This document shows, piece by piece, positions 49,471 to 64,000 of a stretch of 64,000 nt of DNA. Under the pieces are notes generated by a model, which made no database searches, was not told where the DNA came from, and was given only the letters and a program-made list of their open reading frames with translations. The position numbers and the translations under genes are program-made. The DNA lies in contig JAODUO010000047.1 in assembly GCA_025642075.2 (NCBI GenBank), forward strand, positions 173,501-237,500, read 5' to 3'. This DNA is from Ridgeia piscesae (Eukaryota > Annelida > Polychaeta > Sabellida > Siboglinidae). Numbering within the stretch: position 1 is the first letter of the stretch; every line of letters begins with the position of its first letter.

Positions 49471-49717
<247 letters not shown>

Positions 49718-49992
49718 TTTTTTTGTTTGTTTGTTTGTTTGTCTATTTGTTTCGAGGATCCACACCTCCGTCAGTTTTACATATAATCGTAAACCCGGAC
49801 TTCCTTCTCTCCTTGTTGCTGATTACGTCAGTTGCCTGCCTGTTACCGCCACCTGCTGGCGGACGGATTATATTTCCTTTCCGTTTTACATTACCGAGTT
49901 CCCGTTTTGAATGAATTGCGATAAATCTTCAGCATCCTGCATCAGGCGCCTTGTTGTTTTCGCTGTCACCGAACAGACTAGTAGTTATCATC

Positions 49993-52900
49993 ATGGGAAC
50001 TAATGTCTACTTATTTGTTCCAAATTTAATTGGTAAGTTAGCCCCTGATTTCGCGTGGTTGAAGTGGGTGCGAGGGGTGCGTTGACGCTACGCCTACGCT
50101 ATGCCACACTCTCCGGTACTCGAGTACGTTCGATCGAACGTGTCGCACACACGAGACAGTGATGACGATGTAAACAAACTGAATCTATCGCTAAGACAAT
50201 ACTCTCGTAGTTAAAATGGTACTAGTAGTAATTGTCTATTTATCGTGCCGATAAAAACCCAGTGATTTTACATTGTTAAATCCAACAAATCAAAATTTTT
50301 GTACTAGAAGAACAGTTGATCACTTGATTCTTGAATGACCAAGTCCAAGACAAGTTGAGAAGCTGTTGCCTAGGCTTGTGGCTTGTAGCAATGTTGGTCT
50401 AGCTCTTGGCCTTGCCATGAATCATGATAATTATGTAGATGTAGCCACTGTAGGTAGTAAAATTCAAAACAAATTTAAAAGAACAGGTGTACGTTGAATA
50501 TCTGGTAAAATATGTTGACCTTTCCTTGCCATTTTCCAGACTGCTCTACTTATTATGCAGTGGCCAGAACTTTTCTAATAGAAATGGTATTATGCAGGTT
50601 GTTTGAATTTCTATGAGCCTCATAATGAGGATTAGTTTATAGTGTTAAGTGAATAGAAATGATGTGGCATCAGAGACAGAGGTGTCAAATTGTGACAGAA
50701 GCAGTCAATCAGTGTTTTTCTGCATATAGATACAGGCGTGATGCGATTCAGGCAAATCAGTGTCTTGTTTTAACATAAATTAAGGGGTGTCAGGTCAAAG
50801 ATTAGATTGTAGGAAATTTAGGTATTCGATCTGATTTTATGCAGCACATGTATGAATGAAGGCTCTTATTATGTCAGAAAATGTAAATAGCTTGTAGAAA
50901 AAACTGGCAATGGGAAACATTATATAAGTTGCCTGTGGGCTATGGGGAACTGAAATGTGGTCTTACGTCTCTAGTTCACTCAGGCTCAGCTGGATGCTTC
51001 CCACTTGAGGTCAACATTTCACCGTCAAATATATTGAAATGTATTTAAGTACAAATACTCTTGAGGAAATAAAAACAAATACAATTACAAATACTTTTAA
51101 CAACAAAAGTATTTAAATACAGATACATTGAAAAGTATTTCAAATAATTTTTATTTTCAGGATAGTGTAGGTAAAAGTAAAACAATCATATATTGAGACA
51201 CCTAGTTCATAAGCATAATTAGTGTTTTGCTCATAAGATGACAGGCAGACCAGTGCTAGGGAGTCTTGTTGTTGCTAACTATATCACAGTAACAACTGAC
51301 TCAGAAACCAATCCACAGAGGTAAAGGCCATAATATGTTGTATGTTAAGTTAAGCCAGGTCTATAATAAAATGCCTATGTTGCCCTCAGAAGATATTGAC
51401 CTACGGTCACTGTCAGGTGCTAATCCATCCTCTGGCTCTGAGCAAACACAAGTTGTGCTCCCTGCCAGTGTCCTAGGACCCTAGGGGACACCTGCTGCAA
51501 GTGTCTTCTTCAATGATTAGCACTGTTGGGTGAAAGACACAGTAAAGTTGCCTTCAATGGGTATTTTGAAGCTTGAAAACAATTGGTTTGGTGATTTGCA
51601 GTGAAGGTAATCAGTTTGGCAGGCATTACATGTGATCATGAAACAGAAATGTTGATACTGATAATGTATTTGAAAATTTCAAATACAGGGTACTTTAAGA
51701 AAGTATTTAAAAACAAATGTTTTTAATTCCTAAACATCAAATAAAATACTTTAAAAACGGTTTAAATACTTTCAAATACAAATGTATTTGACCCCATGTC
51801 TGATAGGTAGTTGGCTATAGTGCATAGAAATGTTTCTTTTTTATTGTTAATTACGTGTGTTTGACAGGCTATGCCCGTGTTGTGCTGGCTCTGGCGTCCT
51901 TCTACTATATGCCAACAAGCTATGGCCTTGCTGTGTTCTTCTACCTAACCAGTGGCCTACTTGATGCCTTCGATGGACATGCAGCAAGGATGCTGAACCA
52001 GTGTAAGTACTCATGCTCTGTAGAACTATTTTTAAAACTACCTTCAAAATGGTGCATTCTGAAGGGTGTTTTAACCTATTCCCTGGGATGTAGAGAGGAA
52101 ACAAATGCATCATTACAAGGTAACAGCACGTAAACATGTTTATAGCAAGAAATAGCTATGAGGTGGCAATTTTGCCATATTTGGGCCAGGTGGCTTAGAA
52201 AAACAATGAGGTGGCCCACCTCGCTTATCATATAGCAGTGATTGGGAACATTTTATGTAGCTTGATACAATCGTAGAAAATTTGCACTGTACAATGTCTA
52301 CTGTATATATATAAATCAACTAGCAATGAAAACAATGTCATAGCACTGGCTATAGCCACGTATTTGAATGAGATTGTAAAACTATCCAGAAATATTCATA
52401 TAAAAAAAGAGTTAAGACTTGATGTAATTGAAACATTTGGACAGGTATAATATTATAATAAGTGTAATAATCTAACACCCGTGTTTTTATTTCAGCATCG
52501 AGATTTGGTGCGATGCTGGACATGCTGACAGACCGTTGTGCCACCATGTGTCTACAGGTGGTACTAGCCCATTTCTATCCGACCTACATGTTCTTCTTCC
52601 AGGTTGTCATGGCGATTGACATCACAAGTCACTGGATCCACGTGCAAAGGTCAGATCAACAGTTTTTGTGGTGTGGTATTGTTACCATTTTAATGTACGA
52701 TAATGTACTTCAGAAAGAATGGTATAATTTATTGGTATTACAGTTATGTAACAAATCTGAATCTGTTACATCATATATTCTGCACCAGAGAAGTAAGACA
52801 CAGGGTGCTGTATTGTTAGTTACTAGTTATTGGCGAATATAATATATACAATACCATATCAAATGGTATCCTGAACTACAAAGACACGCTGCATTGTTCC

Positions 52901-54680
52901 CTATAATGGTCTGATCTAAATTTATATTTGATACATGAATTGTATATAAAATATCTTAGTAGGTTATTGAAAAATCTCAGTATTTTTATACCGACATTTT
53001 TAATGGTACACCCGTGTCATTAAAAATTTGGATAAAAAATACTGAGATCTTGATTCGATAATGATGGGTAGTTATTGGTGTCAGAAATGGAATAGTTATT
53101 GATGTCAGAAGTGGGATAGTCATTTATGTCAGAAGTGGAGTAGTTATAGGTGTCAGAAGTAGGATAGTTATTGGTGTCAGAAGTGGGATAGTTATTGGTG
53201 TTAGAAATGGAATAGTTATGACAGTTATTAGTGTCAGAAGTGGGGCAATTATTTGTGCCCGTAGGTGCGATATATGTAATTACTGGTGTCAGAAGTGGGA
53301 TAGTCAGTTGATTCAGAGGTGGCTCATGTTTTACAGTTCGCTGATGTCAGGCAGTAACAGTCACAAGAGGATTGACCTGGCTGGGAATCCTGTGTTGCGT
53401 TACTACTACACAGACAGGGTGAGCCAACATTTCCCTTGCACAACAGGAATTTTGTATTTAAAATGGAAAATGCTGCCATCATAAATCAGTTGCAGCAGTA
53501 GCTATTTCAAGAACTGGATTCTAGGCATGACATTGCCAAATATAAAAAGTTATGGTTGTTTGCAATATATAATATTGATGTAGGATATAATAAATGTTTT
53601 GGTGCCATTTTTCAAGATCATATGTTATAAAGCCACATTGTCAGTTTAACAATGACGATGCTTTGGTGATCAGAATTGTTGCTGCTAAGACAATAACTTT
53701 AAACTGCAATTGTTTTTACAAAAGTTTATATTTTCTCTAACTGGCATGTAGCTAACTGATGCTATCCTTGACCCACAGGCGGTGCTCTTTAGCGTGTGTG
53801 CCGGGAACGAACTGTTCTATGCTGCCCTCTATCTGCGACACTTCACTGATTTCATTGGTGAGTCACTGGTGAAACGAGAAAGTTTCTTAAATCCTGTGTA
53901 TTTGTTAAAATAACCATAATTTCATTATTCACTCCTACAATCACTTCTGATAAATCAATCCATTAAATAAGTGAAAGATGACTTTTTCTGTGTCTAAACT
54001 CAAGCCTTTAGTTATTCACCCATAGCAAAATATTTAGAAGGATTTTATTAATTGAATATGTTTTTTGTTGCTATAAGGTAGTTCTGTTGTAGTGTTGTAC
54101 AGAAGTACAATATTGTCATATTATGTATTAAACGAAGAGATACAGCAAATGTTATGAATTTAACACAACAAAATTGTTGTCTAACAGATTATTAAAACTG
54201 AATTACTACAAATGTTCTGAAACTGGTGAATGTCAATTATAAATAACTGATTTATGAATCTCTGTAGCCCAAAACATAAAATGTAAACACGTAATTAGCT
54301 TGAAATATTTAGGTATAGGTTTCACGAGATACGACTACATAATAAAGAATACATATCATTTCATGCAATTCAAAACAACATTATTTTGCCAGGTCAAATA
54401 AATAATACACTATATTTTAGACAGCATTAAAATGATGTCGACCTAGATATATTATGATATATTTGCACACAAATTATAGGCAAATGCACATGATTACGTC
54501 TCTTTCAATCCCACAGTTCCCTTGGGTTCACTGTCGTTCGGCCTGTGTTCACTGCTGTGCTGGGTGTGTGCGCCAGTAGCCATTGCAAAAGTTCTCATCA
54601 ACTTGGTACAGCTGTATGCTGCATGTCAGAACGTTGTTGCCGTCGACGATGCAGAGAGGGCTGCTGGGAAAACTGAATGA
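49993..54680 (+). CDS. CDIPT: CDP-diacylglycerol-inositol 3-phosphatidyltransferase
   Basis: Phosphatidylinositol synthase joins CDP-diacylglycerol and myo-inositol to make phosphatidylinositol and CMP, at the ER membrane in animals. Six exons are visible: 49993-50032, 51868-52002, 52496-52649, 53337-53418, 53779-53857 and 54517-54680. All have GT-AG borders and matching phases, giving 217 residues against 213 in the human enzyme. The CDP-alcohol phosphotransferase signature is complete across the exon 2/3 junction: DAFDGHAARMLNQ then SSRFGAMLDMLTDR, with all aspartates present. Other family landmarks are VPNLIGYAR near the N-terminus, SHKRIDLAGNPVLRYYYTDR and CAGNELFYAALYL. Several hydrophobic segments fit a multi-pass membrane protein. 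The ATG is in good context (catcATGG). The 3' untranslated end is not defined; AATAAA occurs at about 57131 and 57330. Introns contain repeats but no disruption of coding sequence. Confidence 0.97.
50300..50500 (+). pseudogene. Possible LINE reverse-transcriptase tail fragment
   Basis: Within CDIPT intron 1, the plus-strand frame at about 50312 reads TVDHLILE, stop, then PSPRQVEKLL and continues open to about 50497. The TVDHLILE-type motif followed by a cysteine-proline is typical of the C-terminal zone of non-LTR retrotransposon polymerases; here the cysteine codon has become TGA. The fragment is short and decayed. Confidence 0.4.
51008..51806. mobile_element. Non-autonomous element rich in AAATAC words (intron 1)
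   Basis: Both edges carry many aaatac/gtattt words. The left edge (51008-51145) has gtcaaatatattgaaatgta and the right edge (51665-51806) has ttcaaatacaaatgtatttg followed by accccatgtc. Read inverted, the right edge resembles the left. The middle is ordinary sequence without an ORF. It fits a DNA transposon with repeated subterminal motifs; no target duplication is called. Confidence 0.45.
52012..52245 (+). mobile_element. hAT-like MITE, CAGTGTTTCCC family, copy 3 (truncated)
   Basis: Starts about 10 bp after the exon 2 donor of CDIPT and fills much of intron 2. It contains aaatggtgcattctgaagg, aatagctatgaggtggcaat and ggtggcccacctcgctta. Both terminal inverted repeats are absent or eroded. 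Confidence 0.8.
53066..53312 (+). repeat. 24-bp minisatellite in CDIPT intron 3
   Basis: About ten diverged copies of a 24-bp unit, atagttattggtgtcagaag plus tggg. The array ends about 25 bp before the acceptor of exon 4, so it overlaps the region where branch point and polypyrimidine tract are expected. Confidence 0.93.
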
Positions 54681-57600
54681 ACACGTGTGTCTTTGACCGA
54701 CATCATCTGCTAATTATGCCTGCCAAAGTTGTGGGGAAAAGACCCCTGGTACATGCACTATTTAGATCTTATAAATGGTTCTCCGAAGGAAGCACTGTAC
54801 TTATGAAAGGTGACTCTATTATGCTTATGGTTATAGTGTGATTATGATGTTGATTGCCACACCCATCCCAGGTTGTTTTCAAAAAATTTATGGAAATTCA
54901 CTGAACACTAAATAGAAATCGAGACGGTAACCATACACGCAATCCACAAAACTACACATCCCAAAGTTACTGTCTGTGTTTCGGCACTGTCAACATATCT
55001 ACCTTACTTAGGGTATGCCTTGGCCCCTGTGTATGCAATAATTGTCCCCCCTTTCTTGTGTTCATATTTTGAAGATGGTGAAAGTGTTTAATTGTCCAGT
55101 TTGTCATGGTGCTAGTATCAGTCAGGTAGACATGAAATGTGTTGGAGCTGGAGTGTTATATTGATCTCATCAATGGGACAACAATTTGTGCATTTGCTTT
55201 AATTATAGCAGGTTCTTTTAAATATTATTTATCACATTGCTTCATTGTACAAAGCTTTGTGCATAGTTATAATTGGTATGGCCAAACGAATCTCCTAAAA
55301 TCGTAATTTAATATTTATGGTCCAGTGGCCTCTATTATAATTTATAGACTCGTATGTCAGTAATACTCATTTAAATGGGACAATATTGTAACTGCTGTTC
55401 TGGCATGCACTTTTTGTGTACACATAAATATAACTATAACATCTGTATAAGGAGTATTGGATATACGGAATGCTTCTGCCAAGTGTGTTTCAACTAATGA
55501 GCAGCTGTTGTACCTAGAACTACCTACATATATTTAAAAGAATATTTATGTGAATCTTAGGTATTTAAGATACGACAAACTGAAAACATTTCTTGGTATA
55601 TTTTAATGTTGTAACTTACATGGCAGGCACAGTGAGTTATAGAATGTCTGTTCTACGTTTGTTAACATATTGTTCTTAATACAGTGCTAGAGTAAATATG
55701 TTGATATTCTGCCTGCCAAATGTTGCTGAATTGTCTTGTAACTATGCTCAAACTCCACCACACGTGGAGCATTTGGAAATTTCATCATATATTCTGGCCC
55801 AAAAGTCGTTCTTTGTGACAAAATATATAGAAGTGTTTTAAAGTGACAACTGTGTGTATGATCTGGGAGATGTTATTCCACAATTTGAAAGTTGCATAAG
55901 CCGTGATGTAGCAGATTCGTCAGTTTGACAGTTGCACCAGCCAGATGTTCAATGAAACATTAAGATTCTAAACGTGTTCTGTTGGCAATATTGCAGGCAA
56001 TATTGCAGACTAACTACAAGACCCTTTGATTGATACTTAACAGGTTTCCATAATCAAGCCATCCAATTCAGTAAACTTGCCGATTTTGGTTGACAGAACG
56101 GACAATAGTAGTTACAAACTGTACAATGTCCTGTAGCTGGTATATTTGATCTGGTCAGTTAACTAGTACATTATATTGTAACAGTGTCATACACTCTAAC
56201 TTGAACTGTTTCTCTGTTGTTGAAGTCATAATTATATCACTGTTTTCTCCTTGTACTGAGATGTTTTGACAACCGAAATACTGTATTTGGGATTTCTTAT
56301 GCTCATGTGGCAGTTTCATTTTTAAAAGCTTTACCAGTTTTAGTGTGCTTCCCAATATTCTGGTTAGCTAAAGTTAGGACCCATGTGTCCATATTGGATC
56401 CAGAACATTTGTCTGCTGTATACTGTATATGAAGCAATATAAATTGATGTCAGTTTTTAAACAAGCTGAACATTTCACCAGTACATTCGAGGGGCACCAC
56501 AAAATAAAAATACATGCAATATCAAATAGGATCAATCGATCATGTTTTTTTATAAGACACCAAAACATAATGTTTGTTAATTGTATACCCTGGTAGTTTA
56601 ATGGAGACTTACCAGTAAATCTTGGGGCAAACCTCAAAATAAAAAAGATCAAACGAGCTCAATCTATCAAATTTTTGATGAGACCTTGAAACATGTTTGT
56701 TAATCACACAGTATAACGGATACTGTCTAATAAGCATGAATGATGTGTGGACGTCTACCGGTAGTATGAATTATGCTGCATGGACGATGTACAAAATGTG
56801 AATATATATTTTAATGTATGTGCATTATATTCTATATACATCAAGCAATTGTAAGCTTGTACTAGTTATTGCATAAACAGTATGTGTTGTATGATATATG
56901 TACATTATGTTTGTTAGTGTATAGTTTATATAAAAAAAATAGTGCAGGCCTTTCCCATGTTTAAAGCTATGTCCTTGGTTAAATTTTAACTCATCCCTTT
57001 TAATCATCTTGCAATCAATTGAGCATATAAAGGCTTTTGGGGGTAAACTTGATATCCTTTTGTAGGTTTGAAGAATTTAATTTGTACTTCACCTTTAAAA
57101 TTTAAATAGAAATTATACACATGATGTTGGAATAAAAATGCAGAATCAGAGAGAATGGAAGCAAAGGCTGAATAGTTTTACAGATTTGTTTAAATGTTTT
57201 GTAAAATTAACTTATCAAACGGGTATCCGCAGATTTTACAAGAGTGAGCCCAATTCGTGGTGGGTGAAATGAACCGAGAAACAGTTGTACATTGAACGAT
57301 GTTGAAATGAACTGTACATTCCAGTCTGAATAAACTATCGTCCTTCCTGTGACTTTTTACTCAGGCTTAACCATTGCATTGTTTCTTTTTAGTTAGATTA
57401 AGCAGTGGCACGTTTCCTGCGACTTCGCTGTTTCAGTTCTCTTTCAGGATTGCCCACTTCAGTTAGAGTAAGTACAATCCCACTTTTCACTTCTTATAGT
57501 TCTCCCATTAACTGAATAGAATACCAATATCGACCCCAATTCATTCTCCTTCTGTCTACCCCGTTTGCTATTGTAATTATCCGGATCCAGTTCGTCTTCT

Positions 57601-57840
57601 TGTTAAGAGGCGGCTTATGGTGTTGCCGAAATAAGCACATTGGCTTCGGGTCCTCCACCGGTACACGCTATCATCGTTACAGCCACGAATGTCCCTTTCT
57701 TTTATGCGTGGAATTACAGTTAATCATGATCACGATCCTGTTTGTATCAGATGACATGTCTCGTGTCCGCTGAAGTCTGCCTGCTGTTCTGCGAGTGTGT
57801 AACTGTCTCCTTTTCCCTCCTGCACTGCTAATTGGAGGTC
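54681..57840. other. CDIPT 3' flank
   Basis: AT-rich and without supported ORFs. Part is probably the 3' untranslated region. AATAAA words lie at about 57131 and 57330. From about 57350 composition becomes less AT-rich, but no exon is identifiable. Confidence 0.5.
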
Positions 57841-58007
57841 CCGTTTGTTCTCGGCAGTTCTTAATACGCCTACATATATTCATAGATGGGTCCCAATGAC
57901 GCTATGTATACATATATACTACTATAATTATATAACACTGCCTGCACATCCGGCAAGATCCATTGGGAAAGAGCCAGAGACCACCACTTGTGGGTGGGTG
58001 TGGGTGT

Positions 58008-58045
58008 GTTGGGGGGGGGGTGGGGGTGCTATGTGTGGGGGATGC
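58008..58045 (+). other. G-run cluster, quadruplex candidate
   Basis: An 11-G run, a 5-G run and another 5-G run within about 40 bp, preceded by gggtgggtgtggg, meet the usual quadruplex pattern. It sits next to the (TA)n tail of the SINE-like repeat. Confidence 0.6.
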
Positions 58046-58053
58046 TATGTATG

Positions 58054-58054
<1 letters not shown>

Positions 58055-58103
<49 letters not shown>
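58055..58103. repeat. (TA)n microsatellite
   Basis: About 45 bp of TA directly abutting the 3' end of the SINE-like repeat, and possibly derived from its tail. Confidence 0.95.
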
Positions 58104-58104
<1 letters not shown>

Positions 58105-58325
58105 TTACGTCCACGACAGGTTACACATTTACCACCTGTATGAGATACTTCCATGGCATAGACACGAGCTAGAAAAGGCCAACAAATTTGTGGTGTCTCT
58201 CTCGAAAGACGCATGCAATGTGGGGTGAACGAAACTGCGATAGTTTCGAAAAGGTGGCAAGTCGAATCGAACCACCGTTCTCCTCGTCGGAGTCCGGCGC
58301 TGTACCGCGCTACCTCGGTTCAACA
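58105..58325 (-). mobile_element. tRNA-derived SINE-like repeat, copy 1
   Basis: Read on the minus strand from 58325, it opens with a tRNA-like head: an A-box-like tagcgcggta, then ggactccgacgaggag, then a B-box-like ggttcgattcg about 30 bp on. A body follows with tttcgaaac, ttcaccccacat, gtctatgcca and ggtaaatgtgtaacctg, and it ends at a (TA)n. The body matches 61870-62025 in opposite orientation. Confidence 0.65.
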
Positions 58326-58900
58326 CTACATCTTCCCGACAACGTCCCTCGAGCCTTCAATCACCGTGATAAACGATATAATCTAGAACCCAATGCACTA
58401 GCTTCTTCGCCTCAAACCAACGTCAACATTTCCCATGTAAATGTTTGTGTTTTCTATACTATAGACGGTCTTCCACCATCCCGTCTTTAATTGCTTCTGA
58501 CATTTCTTCCATCTCAAAATTCCTCTCGTCACCGTGCCACAAATGAGCAAGAGGGGCACAATGTTGGACCGCGCGGACTGGAAGGATATGCACCGACATT
58601 ACAACATCGTGGAATTGGGCACAAACGTACCGGTATGTTTGTGCGCACGTTATAATTTTAGAGCGCGGGATTAATGGCTGGCCTTCGTTCTTTCCTACAC
58701 AGCCAGTTTATTAGCCATCGCAAGAAATGCACGAGGTGACTCTTCAAATCCTACGCCATCGTCTTATGAGACGCGCGGATGCCGACGTCACAGTCCGTTT
58801 ACGATTTCCGTTTGAAATCGGCGGAAGTTTGACGTCACAAATACGTTTACGTTGGTTACGAGTAAATGATGGAGTATGGGCCTAGTGTAACTGTGGAGCC
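58326..58900. other. Intergenic, CpG-richer
   Basis: Less AT-rich than most of the window. The 100-codon ORF at 58188-58490 overlaps the SINE and is not credible. No gene is seen. Confidence 0.4.
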
Positions 58901-58902
58901 CG

Positions 58903-58919
58903 ATTGTGTGTGTGTGTTG

Positions 58920-59017
<98 letters not shown>

Positions 59018-59019
59018 TG
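58903..59019. repeat. (GT)n microsatellite
   Basis: Nearly pure GT with a few slips. The VCVC and HTHT ORFs come from it. Confidence 0.98.
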
Positions 59020-61328
59020 TGTATATATATATCCCTGGAAACTCATGGGAGATGTGGTGAAAAAGCAAGAATATAGAGGTAATTTTTTGTAATAAGATTC
59101 GTGCATTAATTACAGTGCGGCTGAATATTTCCCAGAGAAGTCGAGATGGTGTTCGATGAGCAGTTACGTCAGGGATTAAAGTGTAAAGCGTTTTGAGCGG
59201 TCATACAGATTTGATACTGCGCTATATAATAATTTACGCTTACCTTAGGTTTAAGTATATAAAATGTGCGTTTTGCGTAATGGTTTTACCATCGACCAAT
59301 ACACGGTCACGACTCATGTATATCTATCAAGAATAACATAGAAATATAAAAGCGTATTTGCCGGTTTTTATTCACTATGTGCAAAGTTCTGGACATGCGA
59401 CTATTCGAGTATGTTGATCCGATTAGGCCTACTGTTATGTTAAAAAATACGAATATGACAACAATACAAGCAACGGTTATGTTAGCGTGATTTTATTACT
59501 GTACAAAAATAGTGCAAATTAGTAACTACAATTTGACACGCAATACATTATAACACAGACACTACTAATTCACTGTAATATGATAGTGTACATCTTCACA
59601 TATTATATAGTCGCATATCGTACTCCCATTAACCACTGCAGTAATATATGTATAAATCTATAAACCCGCTACAATCGGCTACGTACAATTCCCAAATATT
59701 CCGTGCTACACGGTGCAGGCAGTTAATGCATGTTTTTGTTAAAATGCCAACCAAAATAAATATTTACGTTATGTTACTCTTATTTACTATTTTCAAAACG
59801 CGTTTTCATACGCACACGTCTTTGCAATATCCTACCGCGTTTCGATCAAATACATTTATATTTAACAAAACTGCTTGGGCGAGACAACTTCATATCACCC
59901 CAGGTGTTATACTTTCATGTCCTAATAGCCACAGTTCAACCTCAGTAATACATGTTTCGTCTTTTCAGTTACACCAACCTAATATTATGTGTGTTATTCG
60001 ATCGTGTTCCTAGTACAAACAATACGATCGATATTTATATCTTCTTTAATGGCGCGTGAGCGTATATCATTCATCGAAAATTATGTAATACATTTATAAA
60101 ATTACTACTGTTACTGTTTCATTTTTATAGCTTGCAAGTTCATTCATAAGTTCTGACTAATAGTCTGACAGCAAATCTTACACTTTGGAAAGTCATAAAA
60201 CAGTTCAAAAACTTATATAACAGTAGTCAATGAAAATCACCTAAAGGTCAAAATCTTTTGAAAATGTCGATCCTGAAAGGCTGAATGCTAAGAAAATCCG
60301 TCAGAAACGAACTCCTATACGAAATGCATTCGACAACTCGATTATCTATCATTCTGTCTGTGCTTTGGACTGTTGCAACGTTTTGGCATGGCCGGTGCGG
60401 AGGTTAAAACCGCCCAAACATAAAGCTTCGTCCTCTTCCATCCATTAACATAACACCTTACGTCAGTTGATCGATTATCCTAAGTCAGTTGTAGGCTCTT
60501 TATTTTAATGGATGCGGTAACTGCACCCGTTTTGTCATTTTTTTGTAACTATCATCTATGGCCGTATACACAACACGTCAGCATGAGCCATGACGTTCTT
60601 GGACCTAGCGAAACCCGCGCACCATTAGGCGCAAAATATAGACAGACATAATGTTTCGTTTTTATAAATCGTAGTAAACTGTCTTACTAATTGTGCATAG
60701 TATAGGATATACCACATTCCCTTGATGAATTCACGTAAATAATTGCGATTTTTCTCCTGTATGCCAATTGGTATTTCCGCGCCTAACGGAATGTTGCGTT
60801 TCACACTCGCGTCTTCCTGTTGCTGCGTTTAGTCGCCAGGAGCGCTGGGCTCAGTACCTGGCACCCCGCTTGTCGTCCCACCTCGGGTCGTATCTGCACG
60901 CAGCAAAGACGTCTTTCAATTACATTTATTTACAGTGTAATCCAACCGGACAACACATGGCACATTTATGAATTTTATTATTTGCACTTTCGCGTTGCAG
61001 ATGTGAATAACTAAATCACATATGTTTCGCTTTGCCATTCCTCATCTCAACCGCTATGGCGAATAATACAAGCAAGTAAATAACTATCTAAATAAATAAT
61101 TAGGCAAACAAATACATAACCAATTACAATTATAAAAAAGTATTTTTTAATGTTTAATGTATATATTCAAAACTTTGTTAAATATATAGCTAAAAGTTAA
61201 TAAAAAAATATATATATACTAAAAGTTTATACAATAGCCAATGTCGACGAATCCTCACTGTGTTCTCATCATATCGAGAGATTCCTCTTCAACTGTCGCC
61301 ATTGGTCGCGGCTATGAATATTTAAACG
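59020..61328. other. Intergenic, nothing recognised
   Basis: AT-rich. The 121-codon ORF at 59648-60013 and the ORFs at 60768-61014 show no domain or splice context. Confidence 0.45.
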
Positions 61329-61446
61329 TTACAATAGTCGAAAAAAATATAATAATGATTGAAGACGTGAGAAACTCAAAACATTATTTTCTGTTTTCTG
61401 GCTCAGGTTTAATGACATATTAAAATATTTGCTGTCATTCACGTAC

Positions 61447-63538
<2,092 letters not shown>

Positions 63539-64000
63539 CTAAGGGAAATAACGTGAGATCATGAAATACATATATCCCCAACACGTCTTCCGTGTGACAC
63601 AATGTTATACTGGTGATTACACGAATTTTCCAACAACAAGACACGAAAGACAACATCACTCGAAAGTCACAGCTGTGAATTCCGCTTAAGCCGATCTTAT
63701 ATATGAGCAGTAACGAATGAAAAAATTTGTTGTATGTCCATACAAGATTAGGGTTAGCATTACATACTCAAAAGTTGCAAATATGGTTAATTCGAAAGCG
63801 GAAACTTCACTAAACAAAGGTACACATCTTCTGCGATTGACATATTGAATTATTTTGCCATGTTTGAAGAATGTTTTCTTCTGATAGTAGTCTAACTGAC
63901 TATCAGTATAATGGTGGGAAGGTTGTAGTTGGTTAAACTTGATTGAAAACATGGTGTGTGTGTATATATATACACGTGTTATATATATATATTATATATA
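63539..64000. other. Intronic or intergenic sequence, ending in (TA)n
   Basis: Upstream (minus-strand sense) of the first identified exon. No further exon is recognised before the window ends in TA-rich sequence from about 63961. Confidence 0.5.

Noticed and set aside
58188..58490. 100-codon plus-strand ORF
   Set aside because: It lies mostly over the SINE-like repeat in antisense and has no recognisable domain.

Overview
The window is a piece of an animal nuclear genome, most likely a marine lophotrochozoan such as a mollusc. The lineage is inferred. Direct signs of a eukaryote are GT-AG introns whose phases join, a recognisable animal phosphatidylinositol synthase gene, very long dinucleotide microsatellites, a large satellite array and many short non-autonomous DNA transposons. 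The sequence is AT-rich and gene-poor. There is no operon structure, no CRISPR array and no intact transposase.

Genes. (1) A complete six-exon CDIPT gene (phosphatidylinositol synthase) lies on the plus strand at 49993-54680; its 217-residue product carries the full CDP-alcohol phosphotransferase signature. (2) Two large minus-strand exons at 38765-37757 and 36417-33880 join in phase. They encode at least 1182 residues of a long, mostly disordered, lysine- and serine-rich protein I cannot name. The 3' end is not found. (3) A minus-strand gene at 63538-61447 has four exons that join in phase and encode part of a small multi-pass membrane protein. (4) A probable first or internal coding exon lies at 17480-17026 (minus). 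(5) Weaker candidates are an exon at 4563-4307 (minus), an 83-codon ORF at 9294-9545 and a 205-codon repeat-free ORF at 21501-22118.

Layout. 1-4 kb is dominated by about 80 copies of a 34-bp satellite in two subtypes, with signs of a two-monomer higher-order repeat. 5-17 kb is AT-rich and non-coding with (TA)n, (CA)n and (GTAT)n arrays, a 283-bp-offset tandem duplication, and a stretch after a 500-bp (CA)n that looks like assembly error. 17-33 kb holds candidate exons, a foldback MITE, hAT-like MITEs and a 3.6-kb transposon relic with a second inverted-repeat element nested inside it. 33-39 kb is the unknown minus-strand gene. 39-49 kb is intergenic with several dispersed repeats, including a hAT-like insertion whose empty site survives in a second copy of the host repeat. 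49-55 kb is CDIPT, preceded by a purine-rich and (TGCC)n array and carrying repeats in its introns. 55-64 kb holds the 3' flank of CDIPT, microsatellites, two inverted copies of a SINE-like repeat, and the membrane-protein gene.

The genes show no evidence of acting together. The most informative biology is in the repeats: several MITE families can be defined from this window alone because multiple copies, inverted termini and target-site duplications are visible.
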